The notes under the pieces: model-generated
Told to the model about the DNA's origin: nothing
Databases searched by the model: none
What the model saw: only the letters and a program-made list of their open reading frames with translations
Made by a program: the position numbers and the translations under genes
Assembly (NCBI RefSeq): GCF_025949665.1
Contig: NZ_JAPDFT010000001.1
Coordinates: 1,426,001 to 1,490,000 of the forward strand
DNA length: 64,000 nucleotides
Origin: Chryseobacterium viscerum
GTDB lineage: Bacteria > Bacteroidota > Bacteroidia > Flavobacteriales > Weeksellaceae
Direction of reading: 5' to 3'
Shown here: positions 25,402 to 35,624 of the stretch, piece by piece
Layout of the letters: each line of letters begins with the position of its first letter
Numbering within the stretch: the first letter of the stretch is position 1

Positions 25402-26823
25402 ATGGCGAAATCTTATAAGTACGAAATTTTTACAGCAGTCATTGAGGAACAGATCCACAGTGGGATTTTGCAGGAAAAAGACAGGCTTCCTTCCGTTCGG
25501 GAAATTAAAGAAAAGTATAAGCTCAGTACGAGTTCGGTGCAAAGTGGTTTTGAATACCTTATGATTAAAGGTTTGATCAGGAGTTATCCAAGGTCAGGAT
25601 ATTTTGTTGCAGAAATTCAGGAAGAGAATATTCCGGAAAGCATAACAAAACTGCCTGTGGTAGTAAGAGATGAAGGGTTTATGAAAAATATAATGCTGAC
25701 TTCCAAAAGGACTTCAGAGTTCAGTTCTTTCAATACAGCCGTGCCCGGAGATCTGCTCATTCCGCAAAAACTCATCCTCAGGACGATGCAGGAAGTAATT
25801 CGTGAAAAAGGGGCAGCATTGCTCAGGTATTACTCACCAAATGGTCTGGAACCATTAAGGAAGCAGATTGCAAAACAAATGGGAACTTACGGATGTACTT
25901 TAAATCCTGATAAAATAATCATTACTGACGGTGCACTACAGTCCCTCACGATTGCTTTGAAATCAGTCACCAAATCCGGAGACGTGGTGGCTGTTGATAG
26001 TCCGTGTGTGTTTTCCGTGCTGGAAGTAATTGCCCATCTGGAACTGAAAGTGGTAGAGATTCCCATGCACTACAGAAGCGGTTTTGATACGGAATATTTC
26101 AGAACAGCCTGTCAGGAAAATAACATTCGTGCCCTTATCATAACTCCGAATTTTCATAATCCCACAGGAATGGTGATGGATGATGAAACGAAAAAAGAAA
26201 TCCTTGGTATTGCGGAAACCCATCAGTTGTGTATCATTGAAAATGATATGTATTCTGATCTTTATTTTGGCGAACAAAGACCCCGCAGTATAAAAAGCTT
26301 CGATAAAAACGGAAGCGTGATGACCTATTCATCATTTTCAAAAACATTGGCACCAGGAATACGTTTAGGCTGGCTTTATGCTGGAGATTTTTATTCAAAA
26401 TCCGAAAGAGTCAGGTTCGCATTGGGACGAACGGTTTCTCCCATCTATCAGGAACTGGTTTTGAAATTACTGCAGAGTAACGGCTATGAAAGACACCTTC
26501 GGGCATTCCGGAAGAAACTCAGCCAGCAGGCGGTACAGGTGTTGGAAGCTTTAAGAACTTCTTTTCCTGAAGGCTCTTATTTTCACAGACCTCAGGGGGG
26601 GTACAGCATTTGGGGACGGCTTCCGGAGCATACGCATATGGGAAAGTTCTATGAATATTGTGAAAAGCACCAGATTTTATTTACTCCGGGAGATACGTTT
26701 TCGTTCACGGATAAATGTCATTATCATTTCCGGGTGGTTTTTTCAGAAAGAATCACTCCCGAAAGCTTAATTTTATTAGGAAATGCAGGTGAAAAGGCTC
26801 GAGAACTATTACTTGGAACATAA
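25402..26823 (+). CDS. MocR-type GntR regulator / PLP-dependent aminotransferase
   Basis: A 473-aa fusion. A GntR winged helix is at residues 1-75 (LPSVREIKEKYKLSTSSVQS), followed by a type I aminotransferase domain with the PLP-binding Lys314 in SSFSKTLAPGIRLGW and NPTG at 253-256. MocR proteins bind PLP or PLP-amino acid adducts and control genes of vitamin B6 or amino-acid metabolism. The target may be the divergent GNAT gene, but no clear direct repeats were identified. The full-length fusion is intact. Confidence 0.92.
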   Translation: MAKSYKYEIFTAVIEEQIHSGILQEKDRLPSVREIKEKYKLSTSSVQSGFEYLMIKGLIRSYPRSGYFVAEIQEENIPESITKLPVVVRDEGFMKNIMLTSKRTSEFSSFNTAVPGDLLIPQKLILRTMQEVIREKGAALLRYYSPNGLEPLRKQIAKQMGTYGCTLNPDKIIITDGALQSLTIALKSVTKSGDVVAVDSPCVFSVLEVIAHLELKVVEIPMHYRSGFDTEYFRTACQENNIRALIITPNFHNPTGMVMDDETKKEILGIAETHQLCIIENDMYSDLYFGEQRPRSIKSFDKNGSVMTYSSFSKTLAPGIRLGWLYAGDFYSKSERVRFALGRTVSPIYQELVLKLLQSNGYERHLRAFRKKLSQQAVQVLEALRTSFPEGSYFHRPQGGYSIWGRLPEHTHMGKFYEYCEKHQILFTPGDTFSFTDKCHYHFRVVFSERITPESLILLGNAGEKARELLLGT

Positions 26824-26925
26824 GAACTTTATCCAAAGTAAAAGATTTTGAACTTCAATTGATATGTACAAAGCTAGGTTTTTATGAAATGTTGGACATA
26901 AAGGATTGACTTTTGTAGATAAAGT

Positions 26926-28410
26926 TTAATTGAGACCATATTGCACATTCTTACTTTTGTCAATTTCCAATTGTGGGATATTATCAATCATTTTAAAATC
27001 AAAGCCGTCAATCCATTTTTCTTTGCTAAGGTCAATATCTTCACCGGAAATGATATGTTTCTGAAAGAAATAGGTAATATCTTTATCCAGATATTGCTGA
27101 GCTATATCAAGAAAAAATTCATCTGTAAACTTGAGTTTCTTTTCCGTACATATCTTCAATAATTCACGCATCAGGACATCCAGAGATTTTTTGTAACGGG
27201 TTTTCAATAAAATCTGATTATCCAGCCAGAAAGCAAAAATAGCACCCCTCCTGTAGGGCACCTTTTCTACATCACGGCTTTTCCAGAAATCATCTTTTAT
27301 TTTATAATTCGGAATATTTCGCTGTGGATTTTTCCAATGATTTTGAAAGACTTCAATATTGAATAAGGTAAGCCATTCATCTATAGAAATATCTTTGATC
27401 CGTAGTCTGTTTTTATAAGTATAATAATCGGTAAAGCCTTCGCTAAACCAATAATTAAGCTCTTCGTTTTTATTTTGGATTTTGTTTCCAATCCATTCGT
27501 GCATCAACTCATGGTGAAGAAGATAAAGGTAAGCACTTTTGTTGTTAAAAGGATTATTAGTTCCCTGAATCATAAATGCATTTTTGATAGCGGATCCTGT
27601 TGAACTGTATCCTTTGAAAAGGCTGTCTTTTTGTGAAACGGTAGGAGTTAGGGTAACAGTATAATAATCCTGTTCATAATCTTTCCAGAAATCTCTTTGT
27701 GACTGTATTGCTTTTTTGAGGTTTGAAAATAGAAACTCATCCGTAAATCCGTTTTGCCACTGATCTCTTAATGCAAGATAAACAGGTTTGTTTTGTATTT
27801 TAAAAGAATAAAATCTGTAGTCACCTCCTATAAACAATGAGTTGTAAAATCCTTCCCAAAGTGTTGTTTTGATGTTCTGAGCCCTAGCTTGTGTAGCAAA
27901 ATTATTGTGGAGTCTGAATTTCATAGGGAAGTTTATCCATTCAAGGGAAAATTCAAATTCCCTGTCTTCTGGAATCTTTGTAAATGATATGGGTACGATG
28001 AATAGATTTTTACCCAAGACGTGGAAGAATGTATTGTTAATCCTGGGACGGTTGAATATTTTATAATCAGGATCTTTAAAATCCTGTTTTATATGATAAA
28101 TAAGAGAAATTCTATTTCCTGTTTTCATCCTGATCTTTATCTTACTCTTTTCAGGGAGGGCTTCAAAAGTTATATCCGGATTTTCGTCTTTTGATATTGT
28201 AAGATTGTTAAAGAGATTATTTTCACCCCAGTTTTCATTGGCAAAATAAAAGGAGATGGTATCTGACGGCTTTTTAAGGATGTAATCAACCTGAACTTTT
28301 AGCCCGTTTTGCTCAAGATCTGCATCATAATAGATTTTATAATTTATTTTGTTCTGAGAATAGGTGAGCAGGGGTAATAATAAAGCCAGGATGAATAATT
28401 TTTTAAACAT
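26926..28410 (-). CDS. Secreted M1-like zinc metallopeptidase
   Basis: A 494-aa protein. A signal peptide spans residues 1-19 (MFKKLFILALLLPLLTYSQ). The gluzincin motif HELMH (300-304) and SEG with Glu324 19 residues later give the HExxH-x19-E pattern of clan MA, close to M1 aminopeptidases or M61 glycyl aminopeptidases. The N-terminal beta domain before it fits an M1-like saddle. The GxMEN motif of true M1 enzymes is not obvious, so activity may differ. Monocistronic. Confidence 0.78.
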   Translation of the reverse strand: MFKKLFILALLLPLLTYSQNKINYKIYYDADLEQNGLKVQVDYILKKPSDTISFYFANENWGENNLFNNLTISKDENPDITFEALPEKSKIKIRMKTGNRISLIYHIKQDFKDPDYKIFNRPRINNTFFHVLGKNLFIVPISFTKIPEDREFEFSLEWINFPMKFRLHNNFATQARAQNIKTTLWEGFYNSLFIGGDYRFYSFKIQNKPVYLALRDQWQNGFTDEFLFSNLKKAIQSQRDFWKDYEQDYYTVTLTPTVSQKDSLFKGYSSTGSAIKNAFMIQGTNNPFNNKSAYLYLLHHELMHEWIGNKIQNKNEELNYWFSEGFTDYYTYKNRLRIKDISIDEWLTLFNIEVFQNHWKNPQRNIPNYKIKDDFWKSRDVEKVPYRRGAIFAFWLDNQILLKTRYKKSLDVLMRELLKICTEKKLKFTDEFFLDIAQQYLDKDITYFFQKHIISGEDIDLSKEKWIDGFDFKMIDNIPQLEIDKSKNVQYGLN

Positions 28411-28789
28411 GGATAGGTCGTTTTTTTCAAATTTATAATAAAATTCGAAAATTTCAGTGTAGTTAATGTTTTTATACGATGTGCAAACTTAAAAATGATA
28501 AAAATACAACCAGAGATTCTAGTGTCATTTTTGTCGGTAAATTATTTTTGTAAAATGAAGATTTAGAAACCAAAATAATGAGAAAATAACAAAATAAATT
28601 CCTTTAAGAAATTTTCAGATAATGATTGGAACCTTGGTCTATGAGCATTTTAAGAGGTTAAATTATCTAAAAATACACTTTTATGGGGCTGGAAGTGAAT
28701 GTTTTTAATTATTTAGCTTAAACTTTTTTCACTCCAGCTAGGCTGGAATCGCCATAAAACCTATATTTGCAGCCTAAATTTTTAAATAA
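28411..28789. other. Intergenic region upstream of the H1-like gene
   Basis: Nothing coding is seen. The end nearest the H1-like gene holds its predicted promoter; the rest, AT-rich, contains no strong repeat beyond a small CCAGC/GCTGG inverted repeat near 28733-28745. Confidence 0.5.
28762..28769 (+). promoter_or_regulatory. Predicted -7 box (TATATTTG) for the H1-like gene
   Basis: Exact TAnnTTTG match, 20 nt upstream of the ATG, giving a very short leader. The -33 region has no TTTG. Confidence 0.5.
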
Positions 28790-28966
28790 ATGAAAGAACT
28801 AATTGAAAAAATCAACGCAGAATTTGAAGCGTTCACAACTGAGGCAAACCAACAAGCAGAAAAAGGTAACAAAGCAGCTGGTACAAGAGCTCGTAAAGCA
28901 GCTTTAGAACTAAGCAAATTGTTCAAAGACTTCAGAAAAGTTTCTGTAGAAGAAGCTAAAAAATAA
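28790..28966 (+). CDS. Histone H1-like (Hc1-type) small basic protein
   Basis: A 58-aa Lys/Ala/Glu-rich helical protein (MKELIEKINAEFEAFTTEAN, with KGNKAAGTRARKAALELSKL in the middle). It matches the small histone H1-like proteins widespread in Bacteroidota, thought to bind DNA and help compact the nucleoid. It is helical and basic near the C-terminus. It has its own promoter box and is followed at once by a GC-rich terminator, so it is a monocistronic, probably strongly expressed gene. Easy to miss by length; an antisense open frame of 65 codons here is a shadow. Confidence 0.88.
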   Translation: MKELIEKINAEFEAFTTEANQQAEKGNKAAGTRARKAALELSKLFKDFRKVSVEEAKK

Positions 28967-28975
28967 TTCACTTTT

Positions 28976-29002
28976 AGCCGGCTTTTGAAGCCGGCTTTTT
29001 TT
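28976..29002 (+). terminator. Strong intrinsic terminator of the H1-like gene
   Basis: A 9-bp stem AGCCGGCTT / AAGCCGGCT with a 3-nt loop and a run of seven T. Confidence 0.93.
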
Positions 29003-29133
29003 ATGCTCCGAATTTAAAGTTCATGTGTGTTAAAAACTCCCAGTTTCAGGGATTTATTTGCTGAAATTTAATATTTTAAAGTTAAATATTATTAAATTGT
29101 ATTAAAATCCAGTTTTCTTTACACTTCTGAGTA

Positions 29134-29141
29134 TATATTTG
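29134..29141 (+). promoter_or_regulatory. Predicted -7 box (TATATTTG)
   Basis: Exact TAnnTTTG match 31 nt upstream of the start of the carboxypeptidase-regulatory-like gene. Confidence 0.45.
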
Positions 29142-29172
29142 TACTATTATTAAAACTAATACAACAATACCC

Positions 29173-30321
29173 ATGAAGTCCTTTTATTTGTTATTTATTC
29201 TTTTTTTTGGTGTTTTTTCTGCCCAGAAAATAAAGGTAGTAGATTCCGAAAATGGAAATCCAATTCCCAATGCCAGAATTATTCTTCAGAATCAGATCAT
29301 TTATACCAATGAAGACGGCTTTGCTCCAATGAATCCGGATGCCGCTGATTTTGAAATTTCTGCCTCAGGTTTTCAGAAAGAGAAATTCCATACTTTTAAT
29401 GCTCAGGTAAAACTTAAACCCATTTATAAAGATATTGGCGAAGTCAAAATCGTGAATGTAGACATCAAAAAAATCTTTGAAGATGTCAGTAAAAATTATG
29501 ATAAGAGATATTATGATGAACCTTCTCTTTATGACATTGTCTACAAGGAAAAAGGGTTTGATAATAATAAACTCTATTTTCTGGTTATTGCAGAAGCCAA
29601 GTTTTGGAGTAAGAATAACCATTATAATTTCAAAGATGGATACCGGAAAAAATACGATGACATTCTCCAGATGCAGCTGAACAACGTTAAATACCTGAAA
29701 AGGGTAAAGTCTGACAGCATTTTCAATGCAAAAACCGATGAATTTAATCATGAATATCTGGGTAACTTCTTTCTCAATTATGAACTGTACAGGGTACTTC
29801 AGCATTTGAGGATGAAAGATTGTAAATATAATGGGAGACTCATTTTTGAAGAAGGAGATGAACAGCTGATTACCTTTAAAATTGAATCAGGAAGAGGAAT
29901 CCAGATGAAAGGAGAATTTAAATATAATAAGGTGGATAAAGTGATTACTTACTTTGAAACCAACTATTATCAGACAGATTTTCCCACCATGAAGAAAACA
30001 GCGACTGATGGAAGAGAATTTCAGTATAAGTTAGGAGATGCTACGCTTATTTTTGATTTTTATAAGAAAGATGGAGTCTATGTTCCCGCACTCACGAGAT
30101 TGGAAGGGGATGGTTTTACCGTTTTTTATAAAGATGAAACCCATGTAAGAAAATTCAGTCGTGAGATTATTTATAATACCTTTACCAAAGCTGATAAGAA
30201 AGGGCTTAATCCTAAAGTTAATTTCAATATCAGTATCTGGGATAATGTTCCTGTAAAAGAAGAAAAAGCAGGAACAACACTGCTCTCGCAGGAAGAACAG
30301 GTATTTCTCAATGGGAAATAA
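29173..30321 (+). CDS. Secreted protein with a carboxypeptidase-regulatory-like domain
   Basis: A 382-aa exported protein. A signal peptide is at residues 1-17 (MKSFYLLFILFFGVFSA). Residues 20-80 form a carboxypeptidase regulatory-like beta-sandwich (KIKVVDSENGNPIPNARI, then YTNEDGFAPMN and FEISASGFQKEKF), as at the N-terminus of TonB-dependent receptors and other Bacteroidota surface proteins. The remaining 300 residues are unknown. No TonB plug or beta-barrel signature follows. A terminator (30348-30364, then eight T) lies just after the stop. Confidence 0.75.
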   Translation: MKSFYLLFILFFGVFSAQKIKVVDSENGNPIPNARIILQNQIIYTNEDGFAPMNPDAADFEISASGFQKEKFHTFNAQVKLKPIYKDIGEVKIVNVDIKKIFEDVSKNYDKRYYDEPSLYDIVYKEKGFDNNKLYFLVIAEAKFWSKNNHYNFKDGYRKKYDDILQMQLNNVKYLKRVKSDSIFNAKTDEFNHEYLGNFFLNYELYRVLQHLRMKDCKYNGRLIFEEGDEQLITFKIESGRGIQMKGEFKYNKVDKVITYFETNYYQTDFPTMKKTATDGREFQYKLGDATLIFDFYKKDGVYVPALTRLEGDGFTVFYKDETHVRKFSREIIYNTFTKADKKGLNPKVNFNISIWDNVPVKEEKAGTTLLSQEEQVFLNGK

Positions 30322-30347
30322 GAGTATCGTTTCTGTAAAATTAAAAG

Positions 30348-30371
30348 ACCATCAATACGATGGTTTTTTTT
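30348..30371 (+). terminator. Intrinsic terminator
   Basis: ACCATC / GATGGT stem with a 5-nt loop and a T-run, 27 nt after the stop of the preceding gene. Confidence 0.75.
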
Positions 30372-30488
30372 ATGAATTATAGTCATGAATTGAAAAAATT
30401 AACAACAGGCCTAAAAAAGAGCTTTTTTAAGTTCAATTTTTCATCATCTCCTTAATTTCCTTTATCTTTAAACCAATCAATATATATT

Positions 30489-32060
30489 ATGAGGATAAAT
30501 AGATTTTTTGCAGTGCCTGCAGTAATGCTGGCTGCTCAGTTTTCCTGGGCTCAGGTAAAGGTTGACCCAAAAGAAAGGCTAAACCCTATCGTAAAAAGTT
30601 TTGTAGATGAAGTAAATAATAATTCCCAGCTGGAAAATCTGGCGTATGAGTTGTTAGACGGCATTGGGCCGCGTCTTGTAGGAACTCCCGAAATGCTTGC
30701 CGCCAATGAATGGAGTGCTGGTAAACTTCGTTCATGGGGAGTAGATGCTAATCTTCAGCAGTTTGGAACATGGAAAGGGTGGCAGAGAGGTACCACCCAT
30801 GTGGATATGACGTATCCGCGTGTAAAATCTCTGGCTGCTACACAGCTTGCATGGAGCCCTGCTACTAAGAAAGCGGTTGAGGCAGAAGTCATTATTCTTC
30901 CAAAAGTATCATCCAAAGCAGAATTTGATCAATGGCTTCCTTCTGTGAAAGGAAAAATAGTGCTAATGGCACAGTATCAGAAAATTGGGCGTTCTGATGA
31001 ACAAATCAAGGAATTTGCTACTCCTGAGCTGTATGAAAAGCTTAAAGCAGAAAAAGAACAGGCAGCTAAAGATTTCACTGCTTATGTGAAGAATATCGGA
31101 TATGACAACAACAGTCTTCCGGAGGCTTTGGAAAAAGCAGGTGCAGCAGGAATTGCTATTTCAAACTGGACCGGAATTATGGGAGCTAACAGAATATTCG
31201 GAGCAAAAACAACCAAAATTCCTATGATTGATATTGATGTGGAAGATTACGGAATGCTCTACAGAATGGCAGAAAAAGGAACACTTCCTAAAATAAAAAT
31301 TGATGCCCAGTCTAAAATACTTCCTGAAGCCAAAAGTTTTAACACCATTGGCATGATCAAAGGAAAAGAAAAACCGGATGAATATGTAATTCTTTCTGCT
31401 CACCTTGATTCATGGGACGGAGCTCAGGGTGCTACAGATAATGGAACGGGAACGATCACCATGCTTGAAACCATGAGGATTCTGAAGAAATATTATCCTA
31501 ATAACAAGAGAACTATCGTAATCGGACTTTGGGGAAGTGAAGAGCAGGGATTAAATGGTTCCAGAGGTTTTGTGGCGGATAATCCCCAGATTATAAAAGG
31601 GGTTCAGGCTGCTTTTAATCAGGATAATGGAACAGGGCGTGTTGTGAATATCAGCGGTCAGGGATTTGTAAAAGCTTATGATTATATCGGAAAGTGGCTT
31701 GATGGAGTTCCGAAAGCGGTAAAGAGTCATATCAAAACTGATTTCCCTGGAATGCCTGGTGGAGGAGGTTCTGACCATGCTTCATTTGTGGCAGCCGGAG
31801 TGCCAGGATTTTCTTTAGGTTCTCTGAACTGGGGTTATTTCGGGTATACATGGCATACGACAAAAGATACCTATGACAAAATTGTTTTTGATGAGGTGAA
31901 AAATAACGTGATTTTAACAGCTGCACTAGCTTATATGGCATCTGAAGATCCGGAATTTACCAACAGAGAAAAGAGAGCAATGCCTCAGGATGATAAAGGA
32001 GAAACGGTAAAATGGCCGGAAGTAAAAGAACCCAGAAGAAGTTCTAAGGATTATAAATAA
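30489..32060 (+). CDS. Secreted M28-family aminopeptidase
   Basis: A 523-aa zinc peptidase of family M28. A signal peptide is at residues 1-21 (ending FSWAQ). The metal-binding motifs are SAHLDSWDGAQGATDNGTGT (His305, Asp317), GSEEQGLNGS (Glu351/Glu352), Asp379 in QDNGTG and a late GGSDHASF and TWHTTKDTYD. Residues 120-250 contain a PA-domain-like insert. It would cleave N-terminal residues in the periplasm or outside. Ends with a weak G-U containing terminator (32083-32113). Confidence 0.92.
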   Translation: MRINRFFAVPAVMLAAQFSWAQVKVDPKERLNPIVKSFVDEVNNNSQLENLAYELLDGIGPRLVGTPEMLAANEWSAGKLRSWGVDANLQQFGTWKGWQRGTTHVDMTYPRVKSLAATQLAWSPATKKAVEAEVIILPKVSSKAEFDQWLPSVKGKIVLMAQYQKIGRSDEQIKEFATPELYEKLKAEKEQAAKDFTAYVKNIGYDNNSLPEALEKAGAAGIAISNWTGIMGANRIFGAKTTKIPMIDIDVEDYGMLYRMAEKGTLPKIKIDAQSKILPEAKSFNTIGMIKGKEKPDEYVILSAHLDSWDGAQGATDNGTGTITMLETMRILKKYYPNNKRTIVIGLWGSEEQGLNGSRGFVADNPQIIKGVQAAFNQDNGTGRVVNISGQGFVKAYDYIGKWLDGVPKAVKSHIKTDFPGMPGGGGSDHASFVAAGVPGFSLGSLNWGYFGYTWHTTKDTYDKIVFDEVKNNVILTAALAYMASEDPEFTNREKRAMPQDDKGETVKWPEVKEPRRSSKDYK

Positions 32061-32168
32061 AGGATTTCTACTGTATAAGAGTAAAAAGGTTGTCTTAATG
32101 GGCAGCCTTTTTAGTTTCGTGTTGAAGCGATTCCTGTTTTTTTATTTTGTTCTAAGCATAAATCTTCA

Positions 32169-32849
<681 letters not shown>

Positions 32850-34973
32850 TTACAGAATCATGCTCAGCTGTACTCTTTTTCTCGCTTCATCTACTTCTGT
32901 TACCTTTACACGGACGTGCTGGTGAAGCTTTACCACTTCATTGACATCCGAAACAAAGCCGTCTTTCAGCTGGGAAATATGAACCAATCCGCTTTCTTTG
33001 ATTCCAAGATCTACAAAACATCCGAAAGCCGTAATATTATTGACGATGCCGGGAAGAATCATACCTGCTTTTAAGTCTTTAATGCTTTTTACATTAGGAT
33101 CGAATTCAAATACTTTAGCAGCCTTTCTTGGATCCAGACCGGGTTTTTCAAGCTCTTTTAAAATATCTTTGATTCCCAGAATCCCAATTTCTTCTGTGAT
33201 ATATTTTTCCGGTTTTACTAAAGCGATTTTATCTTTATTGGCAATCAGTTCATTGGTTTTAATTCCTAAATCTTTTGCCATTTTTTCTACAATTCCGTAA
33301 GCTTCAGGGTGTACTGCGGAATTATCCAGTGGGTTTTCAGCATTCGTAATTCTCACAAAAGCTGCTGCCTGCTGAAAAGCCTTTTCTCCAAGTCTCGGAA
33401 CTTTTTTAAGCTGTTTTCTGTTTTCAAATGCTCCGTTTTCAGCACGGTAATTAATGATATTTTCAGCCATTTTCTCTCCAATACCGGACACATAGCTTAA
33501 AAGTGATTTACTTGCTGTATTTAAATTAATTCCCACAGAATTTACACATTTCATTACAGTAGAATCCAGCTCATTTTTCAATTGAGTCTGGTCTACATCG
33601 TGCTGGTACTGGCCAACCCCAATAGATTTGGCATCAATCTTTACCAATTCAGCTAACGGATCAGAAAGCCTTCTTCCTATAGAAACAGCTCCACGCACTG
33701 TTACATCATATGTCGGAAACTCTTCTCGTGCAATTTTACTGGCAGAATACACTGAAGCTCCGGCTTCTGAAACTACAAAAACCTGCAGCGGCTTATCGAA
33801 AGCAATCTTTTTGATGAAAAATTCTGTTTCACGGCTTGCTGTTCCGTTCCCGATAGAGATCGCTTCAATATTATAAGCATTCACCATAGAACGAATCTTT
33901 TTCATTGCCATTCCGCTTTCATTCTGCGGAGCATGAGGATATAAGGTTTCGTTGTGTAATAAATCTCCCTTTTCGTCCAGACATACTACTTTACATCCGC
34001 TTCGGTATCCCGGGTCAATCGCCAGAATCCTTTTCTCTCCCAAAGGAGGAGCAAGAAGAAGTTGGCTTAAATTCTCAGAGAAAATTTCAATGGCTTTTTT
34101 ATCTGCTTTTTCTTTGGCTTCCTGTAGGGCTTCATTGGAGATAGCAGGTTCCAGAAGTCTTTTATAGCTGTCTTTTATCGCCAGTGCAATTTGGTCTGAG
34201 CTTTCATTATTAGATTTGATAATAGCCTTTTCAATGAAGTCAATAGCTTCTTCTTTGTCTATTCCTACGTTTGTTTTTACAAATCCTTCAGCTTCTGCTC
34301 TTAACATCGCCAAAAGTCTGTGAGAAGGTGTTCTGCTAAGACTTTCTTCCCATTCAAAATATTGGGAGAATTTCTGGGCATCTTCCTCATCTTTTTTAGC
34401 TTTCACAACTTTTGAGGTAACAACTGCTTTGCGCTGAAACAATCTGCGAAGGTTCTTGCGGACGTACATGTTTTCATTGATCCATTCTGCCATGATGTCT
34501 CTTGCACCCTGAAGTGCTTCCTCTTCAGATGAAACTTCATTGTTCAGGTATTTTGAAGCCAGAAACTGAATGTCATTATTTTTCTGACTCATAATAATCC
34601 TTGCTAAAGGTTCCAGCCCTTTTTCCTTGGCGGTATCCGCCTTTGTTTTTTTACGTTTTTTGAAAGGCAGATAAAGGTCTTCCAGCTCCTGGATGTCAAA
34701 GCTGTCTTCAATTCTCTGTTTAAGCTCAGGAGTTAAGGCATTCTGTTCTTCTATAGATTTTAAGATAGATTCTTTTCTCTTAACGATTTCATCAAACTGC
34801 TTACTGATCTTTGAGATCTGTTCGATTTGTATTTCATCGAGATTTCCGGTTTTGTCTTTTCGGTAACGGGAAATAAAGGGAATGGTGCAGTCTTCTGCTA
34901 ATAATTGTAATGTATTGTTGATGCTCTTTTCAGAAATATTGAGCTCTTTCTGTATAAATTCTACGGTCGTCAT
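32850..34973 (-). CDS. tex: Tex family RNA-binding protein (transcription accessory protein)
   Basis: A 707-aa cytoplasmic nucleic-acid-binding protein. Domains in order: N-terminal Tex helix-turn-helix/coil (1-190), YqgF/RNase H-like domain (RILAIDPGYRSGCK near 318), helix-hairpin-helix domains (VNSVGINLNTASKSLLSYVS near 480) and a C-terminal S1 domain (AGMILPGIVNNITAFGCFVD near 638 on). Tex affects transcription and virulence-gene expression in Bordetella and others. Slightly shorter than the E. coli protein but complete. Transcribed toward the HAD gene. Confidence 0.95.
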   Translation of the reverse strand: MTTVEFIQKELNISEKSINNTLQLLAEDCTIPFISRYRKDKTGNLDEIQIEQISKISKQFDEIVKRKESILKSIEEQNALTPELKQRIEDSFDIQELEDLYLPFKKRKKTKADTAKEKGLEPLARIIMSQKNNDIQFLASKYLNNEVSSEEEALQGARDIMAEWINENMYVRKNLRRLFQRKAVVTSKVVKAKKDEEDAQKFSQYFEWEESLSRTPSHRLLAMLRAEAEGFVKTNVGIDKEEAIDFIEKAIIKSNNESSDQIALAIKDSYKRLLEPAISNEALQEAKEKADKKAIEIFSENLSQLLLAPPLGEKRILAIDPGYRSGCKVVCLDEKGDLLHNETLYPHAPQNESGMAMKKIRSMVNAYNIEAISIGNGTASRETEFFIKKIAFDKPLQVFVVSEAGASVYSASKIAREEFPTYDVTVRGAVSIGRRLSDPLAELVKIDAKSIGVGQYQHDVDQTQLKNELDSTVMKCVNSVGINLNTASKSLLSYVSGIGEKMAENIINYRAENGAFENRKQLKKVPRLGEKAFQQAAAFVRITNAENPLDNSAVHPEAYGIVEKMAKDLGIKTNELIANKDKIALVKPEKYITEEIGILGIKDILKELEKPGLDPRKAAKVFEFDPNVKSIKDLKAGMILPGIVNNITAFGCFVDLGIKESGLVHISQLKDGFVSDVNEVVKLHQHVRVKVTEVDEARKRVQLSMIL

Positions 34974-35203
34974 TGTTCTGTTTTCGGATAGCTAAAATAG
35001 GGTTTTGGAATGAGAAATAATAAATACGGAATCGATTAATCTCTTTATTTTTTTAGTACTATATTATTCTTCTCCATTTATTTCCTCAAATCTGATTTAA
35101 CTATATAATAATTAATTTTTAAATCTATGTTTATTGCAATTTTGTATTTAAATATTTACTTACTTATGCTGAATTAAAAAACTAATAACTCACTGTAATA
35201 AAT

Positions 35204-35515
35204 ATGAAAAAAATATTTACCCTATTCATTTGTTGTTATTTTATAATATCTTGTACATATTCTAATTATGAAGAGCCTAAAAAATGTAATTGTATGGTAC
35301 AGGAATACGAACGGACTGTTATCTTAAAAAATGACCATGATGGTACCTACACAGATTATTCAGATACAGGTTGGGTTGCTAAAGGAGATCCACAGAAAGA
35401 TAGTTCAGTTGATTGCTCTAGAAATGGAACCGAAAAGAATAAAGATTTTTCCAGCAGTTATGACTCTCAATACAGATGGGATGTATATCGGAAATGGATG
35501 TATGATTGCAAATAA
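35204..35515 (+). CDS. Small Cys-containing lipoprotein, unknown function
   Basis: A 103-aa protein with signal and lipobox MKKIFTLFICCYFIISC (Cys17). The mature part has four further Cys and many Asp, Ser, Tyr and Lys residues (KKCNCMVQEY, then SSYDSQYRWDVYRKWMYDCK), probably disulfide-linked. I do not recognise the family. Monocistronic and AT-rich. Confidence 0.68.
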   Translation: MKKIFTLFICCYFIISCTYSNYEEPKKCNCMVQEYERTVILKNDHDGTYTDYSDTGWVAKGDPQKDSSVDCSRNGTEKNKDFSSSYDSQYRWDVYRKWMYDCK

Positions 35516-35570
35516 TAATAGAATTTTACATTTCTTGATATATGTTAAGATGATGTAAAGCAGGTTTTTC

Positions 35571-35578
35571 TATTTTTG
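35571..35578 (+). promoter_or_regulatory. Predicted -7 box (TATTTTTG) for the YceI gene
   Basis: Exact TAnnTTTG match, 46 nt upstream of the ATG. Confidence 0.45.
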
Positions 35579-35624
35579 TACCCGAAAACAACAAAATTTC
35601 AATAAACTTTTTAAACAGTTCAAT

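Noticed and set aside
28774..28971. 65-codon minus-strand frame opposite the H1-like gene
   Set aside because: Antisense shadow of a real basic-protein gene with its own promoter box and terminator.
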